Part shown: one piece after another, positions 43,927-52,663 of the stretch | Layout of the letters: each line of letters opens with the position of its first letter | How positions within the stretch are numbered: the first letter of the stretch is position 1 | DNA from: Amycolatopsis sp. NBRC 101858 | GTDB lineage: Bacteria; Actinomycetota; Actinomycetes; Mycobacteriales; Pseudonocardiaceae | Assembly: GCF_030269325.1 (NCBI RefSeq) | Contig: NZ_BSTD01000002.1 | Location: 558,001 to 622,000 of the forward strand | Direction of reading: 5' to 3' | Length of the DNA stretch: 64,000 bases | Made by a program: the position numbers and the translations under genes | The notes under the pieces: model-generated | The model's database searches: none | The model's input: only the letters and a program-made list of their open reading frames with translations | What the model was told of the DNA's origin: nothing

Positions 43927-44177
43927 AGACAGGCATCCACCCCGACTACCACCCCGTGGTGTTCAAGGACTCGTCCACCGGTGACGCGTTCCTGACCCGT
44001 TCCACCATCACGTCCGAAAAGACCATCGAGTGGACCGACGGGCAGACCTACCCGCTCGTCGTGGTCGACATCAGCTCGTGGTCGCACCCGTTCTGGACCG
44101 GCACCCAGCGCATCATGGACAGCGCCGGGCAGGTCGAGAAGTTCCACCGCCGCTACGGGAAGCGGGGGACGCGCTGA
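43923..44177 (+). CDS. rpmE2: Ribosomal protein L31 type B
   Basis: An 84-residue zinc-free L31 ([52 protein letters not shown]). GTG start in overlap with the previous stop. Part of the rightward Zur-linked operon. Confidence 0.97.
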   Translation: MKTGIHPDYHPVVFKDSSTGDAFLTRSTITSEKTIEWTDGQTYPLVVVDISSWSHPFWTGTQRIMDSAGQVEKFHRRYGKRGTR

Positions 44178-44326
44178 TGGCCGTCCCGAAGCGCAAGAAG
44201 TCGCGCAGCAACACCCGCGCCCGGCGGTCCCAGTGGAAGACCGCGGTCCCGGACCTGGTCCCGATCAAGGTCGACGGCGAAGTTCAGCTGGTCCCGCGCC
44301 GGCTGATGCGGCACTTCCACTCGTGA
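44177..44326 (+). CDS. rpmF: Ribosomal protein L32, zinc-free form
   Basis: A 49-residue L32 starting [20 protein letters not shown] and ending RRLMRHFHS. No cysteines, so lacks the zinc finger of the usual L32. ATG shares one base with the L31 stop, and its TGA overlaps the GTG of the CobW gene. Confidence 0.96.
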   Translation: MAVPKRKKSRSNTRARRSQWKTAVPDLVPIKVDGEVQLVPRRLMRHFHS

Positions 44327-45378
44327 CCGTCCCGGTCACGGTGCTGTCCGGCTTCCTCGGCGCCGGCAAGACGACACTGCTCAACCGCATCCTCGCCACC
44401 TCGTCGGGGATGCGGGTGGCGGTGATCGTCAACGACATGAGCGAGGTCAACATCGACGCGGCCCTCGTGCGCTCGCAGGAGCGTCTCGTCGAGCTGACCA
44501 ACGGGTGCATCTGCTGCACCCTGCGGGAAGACCTCCTGGAGGAGGTGTCCCGGCTCTGCGCCGAGGGCCGGTTCGACCACGTGCTGATCGAGTCGAGCGG
44601 GATCTCCGAGCCGATGCCGGTGGCGGCGACGTTCACGTTCCTGGACTCGGTCGCCCACCTCGACACGATGGTGACGGTGGTGGACGCGGCGAACTTCGCC
44701 CGCGAACTCGCCGCCGGCGACTCCCTCGTGGAGCGCCGGCTGGACCAGTACGAGAACGACGAGCGGACGGTCAGCGACCTCCTCGTGGACCAGGTCGAGT
44801 TCGCCGACGTCCTGCTGCTGAACAAGACCGACCTGGTCTCCGGGCCCGAGGTGGACCGCCTGGTGGCGACGCTGCGGCGGCTCAACCCGGCGGCGGACGT
44901 CGTCACGGGCAGCTTCGGGGAGGTACCCCTCGACCGGGTCTTCGGCACCGGCCGGTACGACGTCGTGCGCGCGCAGGAGGCGCCCGGCTGGGTGGCCGAG
45001 CTGAACGGCGACCACGTGCCGGAGACCGAGGAGTACGGCATCTCGAGCGTGGTCTTCCGCGCCTCACGCGCGTTCGATCCGGAGCGCCTGTGGGACTTCG
45101 TGACGCGGCGGCTGGACTCCGGCGAGTTCGGGACGGTGTTGCGGTCCAAGGGGTTCTTCGCGCTGGCGTCCCGGCCCGGGGTGACCGGGCTGTGGTCGCA
45201 GGCGGGGGCGGTGGCACGGTTCGAGCCCCAGGGGGTGGCCGACGAGCCGCGGCAGGAGCTGGTGTTCATCGGCGTCGACCTCGCCGGAGACGCACTGCTG
45301 GACGCATTACGTGGCTGCCTCGGCGAGGCAACCGGGCCGGACCCGTTCCCGGAGTGGGACGAGGTCCACGTCCACTAG
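44323..45378 (+). CDS. CobW/COG0523 zinc-associated GTPase
   Basis: A 351-residue GTPase of the CobW/COG0523 family, from GTG 44323 (GTGA overlap with rpmF). Walker A is [16 protein letters not shown] (Lys16) and the CxCC motif is [12 protein letters not shown] (62, 64, 65). Switch region is [15 protein letters not shown] and the specificity loop is LLLNKTDLV. The carboxy domain ([17 protein letters not shown]) is complete. Zinc-linked members act as chaperones that feed metal to essential enzymes under starvation. It is the last gene of the operon and converges with the His-rich gene by a 4-bp overlap. The degenerate paralogue lies three genes upstream. Confidence 0.94.
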   Translation: MTVPVTVLSGFLGAGKTTLLNRILATSSGMRVAVIVNDMSEVNIDAALVRSQERLVELTNGCICCTLREDLLEEVSRLCAEGRFDHVLIESSGISEPMPVAATFTFLDSVAHLDTMVTVVDAANFARELAAGDSLVERRLDQYENDERTVSDLLVDQVEFADVLLLNKTDLVSGPEVDRLVATLRRLNPAADVVTGSFGEVPLDRVFGTGRYDVVRAQEAPGWVAELNGDHVPETEEYGISSVVFRASRAFDPERLWDFVTRRLDSGEFGTVLRSKGFFALASRPGVTGLWSQAGAVARFEPQGVADEPRQELVFIGVDLAGDALLDALRGCLGEATGPDPFPEWDEVHVH

Positions 45379-45671
45379 TGGTCGTCGTAGTGGTCCTCGT
45401 GGGCCGCGTGGCGGTGGCCGTCGTGCACGTAGTCGACGTGCTCGCCGTGGGGCACCGCCACGTGGCCGCAGCCCTCGCCGTGGGTGTGGTCGTGCCCGGT
45501 GTGCGGCACGTGGCCGGTCATCTCGCACTCGTCGAAGTGCCCGTCGTGCGCCCGGTGCAGGTGGCCCTCGTGCACGTAGTCGACGTGGTCGCCGTGCGGG
45601 ACCGCGGCGTGGCCGCACCCCTCGCGGTGGACGTGGTCGTGACCGGCGTGCTCGACGTGCGCGATCGTCAT
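45375..45671 (-). CDS. Histidine-rich metal-buffering protein with internal duplication
   Basis: A 98-residue protein, start ATG 45671 (GAGGAAGAG upstream), with about 28 histidines. Two halves repeat the unit HDHVHREGCGHAAVPHGDHV / DYVHEGHLHRAHDGHFDE and HDHTHGEGCGHVAVPHGEHV / DYVHDGHRHAAHEDHYDD. Each contains GCGH and a His-rich loop, as expected for zinc (or nickel/copper) binding. Such proteins are often misnamed zinc transporter permease but have no membrane segment. It adjoins the zinc-starvation locus on the opposite strand. No Zur box is evident in front of it. Confidence 0.85.
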   Translation of the reverse strand: MTIAHVEHAGHDHVHREGCGHAAVPHGDHVDYVHEGHLHRAHDGHFDECEMTGHVPHTGHDHTHGEGCGHVAVPHGEHVDYVHDGHRHAAHEDHYDDH

Positions 45672-45782
45672 CGGCTCTTCCTCTCGGTGCGGGCGTGTGT
45701 CCACTTCGGACGCTAACACCCGGTGACCGCCGCGGGCCGGGCGAAAGCTCCCGGCTCACCCGATAGCGGCCGGTCCGTCCGA

Positions 45783-45815
45783 GTTGATCAACCCAGATTT
45801 ATCAGTCTAGGTTGA
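45783..45815. promoter_or_regulatory. Probable MarR operator
   Basis: A 10-bp palindrome GTTGATCAAC (45783-45792) and an inverted repeat TCAACC (45788-45793) / GGTTGA (45810-45815) lie directly before the marR start at 45821, fitting autoregulation. Confidence 0.5.
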
Positions 45816-45820
45816 CGAAT

Positions 45821-46255
45821 GTGACGGACGAGGAACTCCTCCAGGCGAGCGCCGATCTGCGCGTCGCCCTCGGCAGGCTGGTCCGGCGGCTGCGGCAGGG
45901 CTACGTCGTCGGCGAACTGACCCTGCCCGAACGGTCGGTGCTCTCCCGGCTCGACCGGGAAGGCCCGGCCACGCCCGGGTGTCTGGCCGACCTCGAGCGC
46001 GTCAAACCGCAGGCCATGGGCGTCACGCTCGCCGGGCTCGTCGACCGCGGGCTCGTCGAGCGGCGCAAGGACGACTCCGACGGCCGCAAGGTGCTCATGT
46101 CGGTCACCGGCGCCGGCGTCCAGCTGCTCACCGACCGCCGGTCGGAGACCACCCGGAAGATGGCGACCGCGCTGGCCGAGAAGTTCACGGCGGCCGAGCA
46201 GCGGGACCTCGTCGCCGCCATCCCGCTGATCGAGCGGCTGGCGGACGAGCTGTGA
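45821..46255 (+). CDS. MarR-family regulator
   Basis: A 144-residue MarR protein. GTG 45821 was preferred to TTG 45812 because only the former has an AGG site at proper distance. The winged helix region (about residues 35-105) reads LTLPERSVLSRLDREGPATP, LADLERVKPQAMGVTLAGLV, then VERRKDDSDGRKVLMSVTGA. The next gene (MFS transporter) overlaps by GTGA, so it probably represses that pump and releases it on binding a phenolic or similar compound. Confidence 0.9.
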   Translation: MTDEELLQASADLRVALGRLVRRLRQGYVVGELTLPERSVLSRLDREGPATPGCLADLERVKPQAMGVTLAGLVDRGLVERRKDDSDGRKVLMSVTGAGVQLLTDRRSETTRKMATALAEKFTAAEQRDLVAAIPLIERLADEL

Positions 46256-47946
46256 CCGCGACGCAGACCACGAGCAGCCGCTACAAGTGGGTCGCGCTCT
46301 CCAACACCACGCTCGGCGTGCTGATGTCCGCGCTCGACGGCTCGATCGTCATCATCTCGCTGCCGGCGATCTTCCGCGGCATCGGCCTCGACCCCCTGGC
46401 CCCGGGCAACATCGGCTACCTGCTCTGGATGATCCTCGGCTACCTGCTGGTGCAGGCCGTGCTGGTGGTCACGCTCGGGCGGCTCGGCGACATGTTCGGC
46501 CGGGTCAAGATGTACAACCTCGGCTTCGTCGTGTTCAGCGTCGCGTCGGTGGCGCTGTCGTTCGACCCGTTCCACGCCGGCGGCGGCGCGCTGTGGCTGA
46601 TCGGCTGGCGGATCGTGCAGGCCGTCGGCGGGTCGATGCTGACCGCGAACTCGGCCGCCATCCTCACCGACGCCTTCCCCACCGAGCAACGCGGGATGGC
46701 GCTCGGCGTCAACCAGATCACCGCGCTGGCCGGGCAGTTCCTCGGCCTGGTCGTCGGCGGGCTGCTGGCCGAGATCGACTGGCGCGCGGTGTTCTGGGTC
46801 AGCGTCCCGTTCGGGCTGCTCGGCACGATCTGGTCGATCCGCAGCCTCCGCGAGGTCGGCACGCCGAAGCGCGCGAAGGTCGACTGGGGCGGCAACATCA
46901 CCTTCGCCGCAGGGACCGCGTTGTTGCTGGCCGCGATCACCTACGGCATCCAGCCCTACGGCGGCGCCGCGACCGGCTGGGGCAGCCCGTGGGTGCTCGG
47001 CGGGATCGGGGCCGGCGTGCTGCTGCTCCTGCTGTTCGGCCTCATCGAGACGCGGGTCGCGGCGCCGATGTTCCAGCTGAGCCTGTTCAAGATCCGCGCG
47101 TTCGCCGCGGGCAACATCGCCGCCCTGCTGACGTCGGTCGCCCGTGGTGGCATGCAGTTCATGCTCATCATCTGGCTGCAGGGGATCTGGCTGCCCCTGC
47201 ACGGCTTCGACTACGAGCGGACGCCGTTGTGGGCGGGCATCTACATGCTGCCGCTGACCGTCGGGTTCCTGCTCGCGGGGCCGGTGTCGGGCTACCTGTC
47301 CGACCGGTTCGGGGCGCGGCTGTTCTCCACCGGCGGGCTGCTGCTGGTCGCGGCGGCGTTCCTCGGGCTCCTGGCACTGCCGGTGGACTTCCCCTACCCG
47401 GCGTTCGCGGCGCTGCTCGTGGTCAGTGGGATCGGCCAGGGCATGTTCTCCGCGCCCAACACCTCGGCGATCATGAGCAGCGTGCCGACCGAGCAGCGCG
47501 GGGTGGCCTCCGGGATGCGGGCGACGTTCCAGAACTCCGGGACGTCGCTGTCGATCGGTGTGTTCTTCTCGCTGATGATCGCCGGGCTGGCTTCCTCGCT
47601 GCCGCAGACGCTGACCAGCGGGTTGCAGGCGCACGGCGTCCCGGCGTCCGTCGCCGACGGCGTCGCCCAGCTGCCGCCGGTGAGCACGCTGTTCGCGGCG
47701 TTCCTCGGCAGCAACCCGGTCGGGCACCTGCTCGGCCCGGACGTCCTGGCCGGGCTCTCCCCGGCCGACCGCTCGGCCCTGACCGGCGGGGAGTTCTTCC
47801 CGCAGCTGGTCTCCGGCCCGTTCCACCACGGCCTGGTGGTCGTGTTCACGGCGGCCGCGGTGATGGCCGTCGTCGCCGCGGTGGCTTCCGCTTCGCGCGG
47901 CGCGCGTTACTTCCACACCCCCGAGGGATCGAAGGAGAACCGATGA
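46252..47946 (+). CDS. MFS drug efflux transporter (DHA2/14-TM type)
   Basis: A 564-residue transporter with about 14 membrane helices. GTG 46252 overlaps the marR stop. The amino-terminal motif LMSALDGSIVIISLPAIFRG is typical of DHA2 proton-drug antiporters. Motif A is seen around LGRLGDMFGRVKMYN, and motif C-like glycines around IVQAVGGSMLTANSAAILTD. It is co-transcribed with a MarR regulator upstream and a dienelactone hydrolase downstream (ATGA overlap). The regulator-pump-hydrolase trio suggests detoxification of an organic compound, with the pump exporting it and the hydrolase modifying it (inference). Confidence 0.92.
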   Translation: MTATQTTSSRYKWVALSNTTLGVLMSALDGSIVIISLPAIFRGIGLDPLAPGNIGYLLWMILGYLLVQAVLVVTLGRLGDMFGRVKMYNLGFVVFSVASVALSFDPFHAGGGALWLIGWRIVQAVGGSMLTANSAAILTDAFPTEQRGMALGVNQITALAGQFLGLVVGGLLAEIDWRAVFWVSVPFGLLGTIWSIRSLREVGTPKRAKVDWGGNITFAAGTALLLAAITYGIQPYGGAATGWGSPWVLGGIGAGVLLLLLFGLIETRVAAPMFQLSLFKIRAFAAGNIAALLTSVARGGMQFMLIIWLQGIWLPLHGFDYERTPLWAGIYMLPLTVGFLLAGPVSGYLSDRFGARLFSTGGLLLVAAAFLGLLALPVDFPYPAFAALLVVSGIGQGMFSAPNTSAIMSSVPTEQRGVASGMRATFQNSGTSLSIGVFFSLMIAGLASSLPQTLTSGLQAHGVPASVADGVAQLPPVSTLFAAFLGSNPVGHLLGPDVLAGLSPADRSALTGGEFFPQLVSGPFHHGLVVVFTAAAVMAVVAAVASASRGARYFHTPEGSKENR

Positions 47947-48683
47947 CCGACGAGATCGTCGCCGGGACCGTCACCATCACCGGCCACGGCGGTGACGAGC
48001 TCGAGGCCTACCTGGCCAAGCCGACCGACGCGACCCCGCGCGGCGGCGTCGTGGTGATCCACCACATGCCCGGCTACGACGCGGCGACGAAGGAGATGGT
48101 GCGCCGCTTCGCCGTCGAGGGCTACAACGCGCTCTGCCCCAACCTGTACACGCGCGAAGCGCCCGGCGCGGACCCGGACGACGCGGCCGCCACGGTCCGC
48201 GCGGCCGGCGGTGTCCCGGACGACCGGCTGGTCGGCGACGTCTCCGGCGCGGCGGACTACCTTCGCGCCCTCGAGAACGCGAACGGCCGGATCGGCGTCA
48301 TCGGGCACTGCTCGGGCGGCCGCCAGGCGTTCCTGTCCGGCTGTTCGCTCGACCTCGACGCGGCGGTCGACTGCTACGGCGCGTTCGTCGTCGCCGAGCC
48401 GCCGGAGGCCATGAAGCAGATGAAGCCGCTGCTCGGCCTGGCGCCGCAGCTGTCGTGCCCGCTGCTGGGCCTCTTCGGCGCCGACGACAAGTTCCCCGGC
48501 CCGGACGAGGTCGCGGTCCTGGCGGCCGAGCTGGAGAAGCTGGGCAAGGAGCACGAGTTCCACACGTACGCGGACGCCGGCCACTCGTTCTTCGCCGTCG
48601 ACCGCCCCAGCTACCGGCCGGAAGCCGCGAAGGACGGCTGGGAACGCATCTTCGACTTCTACTCCCGCACGCTCACGGCCTGA
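47943..48683 (+). CDS. Dienelactone hydrolase-family protein
   Basis: A 246-residue alpha/beta hydrolase of the dienelactone hydrolase family. GHCSGGRQAFLSG gives the Cys nucleophile elbow (Cys in place of Ser as in DLH), the acid is in LFGADDKFPGPDE, and the His is in YADAGHSFFAVDRPSYR. ATG 47943 overlaps the pump stop by ATGA. Family members hydrolyse dienelactones or related esters and lactones from aromatic breakdown. The link to a MarR-controlled pump favours a role in compound detoxification. Substrate not known. Confidence 0.9.
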   Translation: MTDEIVAGTVTITGHGGDELEAYLAKPTDATPRGGVVVIHHMPGYDAATKEMVRRFAVEGYNALCPNLYTREAPGADPDDAAATVRAAGGVPDDRLVGDVSGAADYLRALENANGRIGVIGHCSGGRQAFLSGCSLDLDAAVDCYGAFVVAEPPEAMKQMKPLLGLAPQLSCPLLGLFGADDKFPGPDEVAVLAAELEKLGKEHEFHTYADAGHSFFAVDRPSYRPEAAKDGWERIFDFYSRTLTA

Positions 48684-48695
48684 GAGGACCCGCTC

Positions 48696-48968
48696 ATGTG
48701 CACTTACCTGACCGAGAAGTTCGCGCTCGAAGGCAGCGGCAAGGGCGCCCGCGGCTGGTTCCGCCTGAATGAGGGCACGGTGTACGTGGACCACCCGGTC
48801 CACGCACCGTACGGGCACACCGTGAACATCGACTTCCGCAACCCGGGGCTGGGCGCTTCGGCCCGCGTCGCGCTGGAGCTCACCGAGGAGGACGCGCTGG
48901 CCTTGGCGGACGCGATCCACGCGGCCGTCAAGTCCGCCCCGGCGGGGTTGGCTTCCCGCGACCAGTGA
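48696..48968 (+). CDS. DUF6295-like small protein
   Basis: A 90-residue protein from ATG 48696 after GAGAGGA, 12 bases downstream of the hydrolase and thus the last gene of the marR operon. It starts MCTYLTEKFALEGSGKGARG, then has YVDHPVHAPYGHTVNIDFRN and ALELTEEDALALADAIHAAV. This pattern is the DUF6295 family of actinobacteria. Function is unknown. Confidence 0.75.
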   Translation: MCTYLTEKFALEGSGKGARGWFRLNEGTVYVDHPVHAPYGHTVNIDFRNPGLGASARVALELTEEDALALADAIHAAVKSAPAGLASRDQ

Positions 48969-49110
48969 GATTCGATTGTTCGACTCGGCCGGACCGGGCA
49001 GATTACGGCTGTCACCCCGTCCGGCCGAGCCGACGCTTCTCATCAGCGTCCAGGGTCGAGCCCGATTTATTGCGAGACCTTTCAGTATTGCGCTCACGAT
49101 CACTCACCCT

Positions 49111-49136
49111 GTGAAGCAGCTTGCTACGCTCGTCGC
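49111..49136 (+). promoter_or_regulatory. Leaderless-type promoter
   Basis: TACGCT (49125-49130), a good actinobacterial -10 element, ends six bases before the GTG at 49137, with no Shine-Dalgarno sequence between. Transcription would start at or next to the start codon. Confidence 0.55.
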
Positions 49137-49841
49137 GTGAACAAGAAATGGTCCCGAGAGCGCCTGGAGACCTACCTCAGTGCTGTGCGGCACTACCAGT
49201 CCATGCTTCGAAGTAGCCAAGGCTTTGACCAAGACGCCTACGAAGAGGTCATCAGGCTCGAGCCTGCCGCAAAAGCGATCATGAAGCGGGTCAACCCGGA
49301 TTACCGAGACTATCAGTTCGTCCAGAGCGCCCATGACCAAGCCTTTACCCTGACAATCCAAAGCCTCGCATTACTGAACGAAGCCGAAGAGATTGAAGCC
49401 AACCTCGGTATGCCTGGACCTCAGTTGGCTGCAGGTGAATTTCACCCTTGGGTGTGGGACGCGGCTCGCAGTCTTTGGGAGACACGCCACTATCGCGAAG
49501 CCGTCCAGGCGGCTGCCACGAGCATCAACGCGCATCTACAAGACAGAGCCGGCCGCCGTGATATATCCGACTACAAGCTCGCTGCAGAACTCTTCTCCGA
49601 GAAGCCACCAGAGGCGAGAAAGCCACGTCTTCGATGGAGTGGCGCCCCCGAGTACGAGGAATTCAAAAGCATGCAGGCCGGCCTCCGAGGGTTCAGCGCC
49701 GGCGTCTTCCAGTGCATTCGAAATCCAGCAACCCACGACCTCTCAGAACTCAGTGAGCAAGCTGCTCTCGAACGCCTTGCCGCAATGAGCCTGTACTGTC
49801 GGCTGGTTGACGAGTGCTCGCTCGACGAGGTCGACACCTGA
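49137..49841 (+). CDS. TIGR02391-like (Ymh) protein of foreign composition
   Basis: A 234-residue protein of the TIGR02391/Ymh type, a family common in mobile and accessory DNA. Features are FHPWVWDAARSLWETRHYRE, AVQAAATSINAHLQDRAGR, FSAGVFQCIRNPATHDLS and a C-terminal LERLAAMSLYCRLVDE. Codon usage is clearly less GC-rich than its neighbours (many A/T-ending codons), suggesting horizontal acquisition. It is isolated, monocistronic and apparently leaderless. The family's biochemical role is not known; links to phage defence or restriction loci are reported by context only. Confidence 0.75.
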   Translation: MNKKWSRERLETYLSAVRHYQSMLRSSQGFDQDAYEEVIRLEPAAKAIMKRVNPDYRDYQFVQSAHDQAFTLTIQSLALLNEAEEIEANLGMPGPQLAAGEFHPWVWDAARSLWETRHYREAVQAAATSINAHLQDRAGRRDISDYKLAAELFSEKPPEARKPRLRWSGAPEYEEFKSMQAGLRGFSAGVFQCIRNPATHDLSELSEQAALERLAAMSLYCRLVDECSLDEVDT

Positions 49842-49903
49842 TCCGCGCTGGGTCAAGCCATCGGACTGCGACTCATCGCCTCAGTGGCTCTTGAAGCGAA
49901 CCG

Positions 49904-51319
49904 TCAGGGCGTGTAGAGCGCGCCCAGGAACTCGAGCAGCAGACGCTCCCGCAACGGCGCCGGTGCCGTTGCGAGGAGCGCGTTGATCGGGGCCATCCGG
50001 TCCGGCAGTCCCGAAGCGCCGCCGAGGCCGGCCGCGGCCAGCAAGCCCGCGAACTGTTCCGACGTCAGCGTCGCGGGGTCCAGGGCCTCGACGAACTCCG
50101 CCACCGCCGGGTCGACGACCACCGGGCCCGAGGCGCGCGCGGCGTCCAGGGAAGCCGCCAGGTCCGCCAGGAACTCCTTCTCGGTGCCGTGGTTGGCCGC
50201 CGTCACCGTCAGGTGCAGGTTCACCGGGGACGCTTCGAACGCGAACTGCGGCTGGACGTACCAGCCGCGCGCCTTCATCTCGTCCGCCACCGTGAACAGG
50301 TCGAAGCCGTCGTCGCCGGTGAACGCGATCAGCGTCGACACCGGGTCGCCGAGCACGCGCAGACCCGGCAGTTCCCCGATGCCGGCCCGGATCCGGGAAA
50401 CCGCTTCCCGCGTGGACGTCGCCAGGCGGAGGTAGCCGTCCTCGCCGAGGTGGCGAACCACCGCCCACGCGCCCGCCAGCGGACCGCCCGAACGGGTGCT
50501 CTGGATCGTCGTGTTCAGCATCGTGTAGCCCGGCCAGGCCGCGCTCGCGAAGTAGTGCGAGCGCCGCAGCTCCGCCGACGCGTGCAACAGCACCGACGTG
50601 CCCTTCGGGCAGTACGCGTACTTGTGCAGGTCCACCGAAATGCTCGTGACGCCCGGCACGCGGAAGTCGAACGGCGCGACGTCGGCGCCGAGGCGGGCGA
50701 AGTACGGCAGCACCCAGCCGCCGATGCAGGCGTCGACGTGCATCCGGACTCCGCGTGCCGACGCCGCCGCGGCGATCTCGGGAATCGGGTCGAGCACGCC
50801 GTGCGCGTACGACGGCGCGCTCGCCACCACCAGCACCGTCGAGTCGTCGATCGCCGCCGCCATCGCGGCCGGGTCGGCGCGGAACGTCACCGGGTCGACC
50901 GGGACGTCGATCCGCCGCAGCCCGAACAGGTGCGCCGCCTTGTGGAACGCCGCGTGCGCGGTGGTCGGCAGCACGATGGACGGCGCCGTGATCGAAGGGT
51001 GCGCGTCCCGGGCGGCCAGCACGGCCAGCAGGCACGACTCCGTGCCGCCGGAAGTCACCGAGCCGACCACACCCGGCACTGAGCCGAGCAGCGCGGAAGC
51101 CGCGGCGACGAGGTCGTTCTCCATCCGCAGCAGGCTGGGGAACGCCGTCGGGTCGAGGCCGTTGGCCGACGACGCCAGCGCGTGCGCGGCGGCCCCGAGG
51201 GTGTCCACTTCGGACAGTCCGCTGTCGTAGACGTACGCCAGGGTCCGGCCGCCGTGCGTCGGCAGGTCACCCGCGCGCAGGTCCCGCAGCGCCGCGAGGA
51301 CGTCCTCAGGCGGGTTCAT
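49904..51319 (-). CDS. PLP-dependent decarboxylase/sphingosine-phosphate lyase-like
   Basis: A 471-residue fold-type I PLP enzyme. The PLP lysine is Lys233 in SISVDLHKYAYCPKG, preceded by the cofactor Asp in MHVDACIGGWVLPYF and by GSVTSGGTESCLLAVLAARD. The TSGGTES/HVDACIGG/DLHKYAYCPKG combination is typical of sphingosine-1-phosphate lyases and related group II decarboxylases (such as those acting on amino acids). It overlaps the stop of the transporter gene by 14 bp and shares the operon with a neutral ceramidase, which favours a lyase role on long-chain base phosphates. Amino acid decarboxylase activity is the alternative. Confidence 0.82.
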   Translation of the reverse strand: MNPPEDVLAALRDLRAGDLPTHGGRTLAYVYDSGLSEVDTLGAAAHALASSANGLDPTAFPSLLRMENDLVAAASALLGSVPGVVGSVTSGGTESCLLAVLAARDAHPSITAPSIVLPTTAHAAFHKAAHLFGLRRIDVPVDPVTFRADPAAMAAAIDDSTVLVVASAPSYAHGVLDPIPEIAAAASARGVRMHVDACIGGWVLPYFARLGADVAPFDFRVPGVTSISVDLHKYAYCPKGTSVLLHASAELRRSHYFASAAWPGYTMLNTTIQSTRSGGPLAGAWAVVRHLGEDGYLRLATSTREAVSRIRAGIGELPGLRVLGDPVSTLIAFTGDDGFDLFTVADEMKARGWYVQPQFAFEASPVNLHLTVTAANHGTEKEFLADLAASLDAARASGPVVVDPAVAEFVEALDPATLTSEQFAGLLAAAGLGGASGLPDRMAPINALLATAPAPLRERLLLEFLGALYTP

Positions 51320-52619
51320 GGCGGGGCTCCAGGACCTTGCGCCGCAGCAGCGGCAGCGCCAGCGCGATCAGCACGCCGGGGATGATCGACGCCCCGATCA
51401 GGATCGCCACGATCGCGCTGTGCGGCTGGGCGGTCGTCGCGTCCGTGCTGGACACGTACCCGCCGAACGCGAGGATGAGCGCCCACAGCCCGCCGCCGAA
51501 GGCCAGCCCGAGCGTCTCCCCCGCGGTCCACACGCCGGCCGCGATCCCCGCCCGGGTCTCCCCCGTGCGCTCCTCTTCGGCGGTGATCAGGTCGGGCAGG
51601 ATCGCCAGCGGGAACACCGAGATCCCCGCGTATCCAACGCCGCACAGCGCCACGAACACGAACGACACGAACAGCGGGATCTCCTGGGCGAACACCAGGC
51701 CGAGCAGGCCGATCGCGAACGTCGCCGTCGCCAGGCGGAAGCCGTTGAGCTTGCCGACCCGGTCGCCCAGCCGCGGCCACAGCGGCATGGTGACCAGCGC
51801 CGGGCCGACGAAGATGACGAACAGGATCGTGCCGTAGCCGTCGTCGCCGAGGATGCGCTGGGCGAAGAACGGGATCGCGGCGAGCACCGTGCCGATGCCC
51901 AGCGCCTGGATGAAGTAGGTGCCCAGCAGCCAGCGGAACGGCCGCCAGCCGGCGAGGGTGCTGATGAGCTCCTTCAGGTTCACGGTGTTCGGCCGCAGCG
52001 AGCCGACCGGCGCGTCCTTGAGCCCGAAGTACACCAGCAGCGTCGCGGCCAGCACGATCAGCCCGATCACCACGGCCATCACGCGGTAGCCGGCGACGCC
52101 CTCGATCGCGGAGGTGATCGCCGGGGCGCCGCCGCCGCAGATCAGGATCGTCACGGCCAGCACGCCGATCCGGACGCTGGTGAGCTTCGTCCGCTCGGTC
52201 GCCGACTCGGTCAGCTCGGCGGGCAGCGCGTTGAACGGCACCTGGAACAGCGCGTACGCCGTGGCGCAAAGGGCGAACGTGATCGCCACGTACAGCGCGT
52301 CCGGCAGCGGGGTGCCGAACCCGGGGTGGGCGAACATCGCGGCGAACAGGATCGCCACCCCGATGCCGCCGATGAGCAGGAAGCGGCGGCGGCTGCCGGT
52401 CTTGAGCAGGTCGGCGTCGGACATCCGCCCGGCGACCGGGTTGAACAGCACGTCCCAGGCCTTGGGCACGAACACGATCGCGGCGGCCCACCCGGCCGGC
52501 ACGGCCATCGTGTCGGTCAGGTACTTGACCAGGACCAGGCCGGGGACCGTGCCGAAGGACCCGGTGACGAACGAGCCGAGCGAATACCTGAACCGCGTCC
52601 GGCCGGACAGCGTCGTCAT
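51306..52619 (-). CDS. MFS transporter, GPH/MelB type
   Basis: A 437-residue transporter with 12 predicted helices, ATG 52619 after AGGAGG; longer upstream frames are not coding. The amino-terminal RFRYSLGSFVTGSFGTVPGL and FVPKAWDVLFNPVAGRMSD, which holds the PxDxxxxPxxGxxxD-like signature, are typical of the glycoside-pentoside-hexuronide/MelB family. It lies between the ceramidase gene and the PLP lyase gene and overlaps the latter. The position suggests uptake of a ceramide breakdown product such as sphingosine or a glycosylated base, which would be unusual for the family (inference). Confidence 0.88.
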   Translation of the reverse strand: MTTLSGRTRFRYSLGSFVTGSFGTVPGLVLVKYLTDTMAVPAGWAAAIVFVPKAWDVLFNPVAGRMSDADLLKTGSRRRFLLIGGIGVAILFAAMFAHPGFGTPLPDALYVAITFALCATAYALFQVPFNALPAELTESATERTKLTSVRIGVLAVTILICGGGAPAITSAIEGVAGYRVMAVVIGLIVLAATLLVYFGLKDAPVGSLRPNTVNLKELISTLAGWRPFRWLLGTYFIQALGIGTVLAAIPFFAQRILGDDGYGTILFVIFVGPALVTMPLWPRLGDRVGKLNGFRLATATFAIGLLGLVFAQEIPLFVSFVFVALCGVGYAGISVFPLAILPDLITAEEERTGETRAGIAAGVWTAGETLGLAFGGGLWALILAFGGYVSSTDATTAQPHSAIVAILIGASIIPGVLIALALPLLRRKVLEPRHEPA

Positions 52620-52663
52620 GGTCCTCCTCGCAGAGCGGATTCCGACATCCAACACTGAGGGGA

